This document shows, one piece after another, positions 63,356 through 64,000 of a stretch of DNA of 64,000 nucleotides (the stretch's first letter is position 1; the number at the start of each line of letters is the position of its first letter). Both the position numbers and the translations under genes were made by a program. The stretch lies in NCBI GenBank assembly GCA_019635315.1, contig JAHBZT010000008.1, positions 21,305 to 85,304 of the forward strand. Reading direction: 5' to 3'. This DNA comes from Rubrivivax sp. (GTDB taxonomy: Bacteria > Pseudomonadota > Gammaproteobacteria > Burkholderiales > Burkholderiaceae_C). The notes under the pieces were generated by a model. The model worked only from the letters and a program-made list of their open reading frames with translations, was not told where the DNA came from and did not search any database.

Positions 63356-64000
63356 ATGAAGCACCTGCCCGCCGACCAGCGCCCGCGCGAGAAGCTGCAG
63401 CAGCGCGGCGCCGCCGCGCTGACCGACGGCGAGCTGCTCGCGCTGCTGCTGCGCACCGGCTACCGCGGGCACGGGGTGGCTGCGCTGGCCGAGCAGGTGC
63501 TGCGGGACTGCGACGGCTTCGCCGGCCTGCTGCAGGCCACGCCGGAGCAGCTGGCGAAGATCAAGGGCCTGGGCCCGGCCAAGCGCGCCGAGCTGCTGGC
63601 GGTGATGGAGGTCGCGCGCCGCGCGCTCGCCCAGCAACTCAAGGCGGCACCGGTCTTCGACAGCCCGCAGCGCGTGAAGGACTACCTGGCGCTGCACCTG
63701 GCCGGGCGCGCGCAGGAGGTCTTCGCGGTGCTGTTCCTGGACGGCCAGCACCGGCTGCTCAAGCTGGAGGAGATGTTCGCCGGCACGCTGACGCAGACCA
63801 GCGTCTACCCGCGCGAGGTCGTGCGCCGCGCGCTGGCGCTCAATGCCGGCGCCGTGGTGCTGGCGCACAACCACCCGTCCGGTCTGGCCGAGCCCTCGCG
63901 CGCCGACGAATACCTGACGGCCACGCTGAAGAGCGCCCTGGCGCTGGTGGACGTGCGCGTGCTGGACCACCTGATCGTCGGCCAGGGCCAGGTCGTCTCG
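63356..64000 (+). CDS. radC: RadC-family JAB/MPN-type protein, truncated by window end
   Basis: At least 215 codons visible; the C-terminus is cut by the end of the window. N-terminal helix-hairpin-helix ([26 protein letters not shown]) precedes the JAMM domain: [18 protein letters not shown] gives H-x-H-x(10)-D, the zinc site. RadC was named for DNA repair, but that role is doubtful. It diverges from the FKBP-ispH unit across 66 bp. Confidence 0.95.
   Translation, partial: MKHLPADQRPREKLQQRGAAALTDGELLALLLRTGYRGHGVAALAEQVLRDCDGFAGLLQATPEQLAKIKGLGPAKRAELLAVMEVARRALAQQLKAAPVFDSPQRVKDYLALHLAGRAQEVFAVLFLDGQHRLLKLEEMFAGTLTQTSVYPREVVRRALALNAGAVVLAHNHPSGLAEPSRADEYLTATLKSALALVDVRVLDHLIVGQGQVVS

Overview
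The window is very GC-rich and densely packed, with genes on both strands and many 4-nt ATGA/GTGA stop-start overlaps. Family content points to a betaproteobacterium of the Burkholderiales, probably in the Rubrivivax/Leptothrix/Methylibium/Roseateles neighbourhood. Clues are a PEP-CTERM protein, TolC and TonB-dependent receptors, a copper cluster with CueR, a rubrerythrin/Fe-S/DUF3501 triad and protocatechuate-type aromatic catabolism. No phage, insertion sequence or CRISPR was seen. I read this as chromosomal sequence with some accessory modules.

Layout. 0-8 kb: a MetE-C-like methyltransferase diverges from maleylacetate reductase plus 3-oxoadipate CoA-transferase (pcaIJ); a thiol-peroxidase-like protein, a lipoprotein and an OmpR-type two-component system follow. 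8-15 kb: a PEP-CTERM spondin-like protein, a TetR-controlled set of membrane proteins divergent from tetR and an M48 lipoprotein protease, and a TonB-dependent receptor. 15-19 kb: a VOC protein, the DUF3501/Fe-S/rubrerythrin peroxide-defence cluster, an esterase and tRNA-Ala(CGC). 19-29 kb: mixed metabolic genes, among them a LysR regulator, a subtilase with a long helical N-terminal domain, a frameshifted glutathione S-transferase, two small methyltransferases, a TRIC-type channel, a luciferase-like flavoprotein and the 3-oxoadipyl-CoA thiolase (pcaF) that completes the lower beta-ketoadipate pathway. 29.6-30.45 kb is gene-free and holds a large imperfect palindrome of two inverted ~200-bp repeat copies, each with its own hairpin.

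30-40 kb is a copper-handling region: cueR and copA (with an SDR gene behind them), a divergent copZ with a textbook CueR operator, then a five-gene run of His/Gln-rich protein, TolC-like lipoprotein, multicopper oxidase, cupredoxin and DUF411 protein, and a Cys-rich small membrane protein. 40-47 kb: a MATE exporter, a TIR-domain membrane protein, a GDSL esterase, and a CpxAR-like two-component system with a Spy/CpxP-like periplasmic protein. 47-52 kb: a four-gene acyl-CoA operon (two acyl-CoA dehydrogenases, a MaoC/FAS1-like hydratase, a class III CoA-transferase) resembling itaconate/branched dicarboxylate degradation loci.

52-59.4 kb: a run of exported proteins and lipoproteins of unknown function faces a 910-residue protein that fuses an OmpR-type DNA-binding domain, a Ser/Thr protein kinase, a membrane segment and a TPR-like tail. 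This is the most unusual locus here. 59.4-64 kb: housekeeping genes (tRNA-Ser(CGA), a fumarylacetoacetase/hydratase-family gene, serS, an FKBP isomerase, ispH, and radC cut by the window end).
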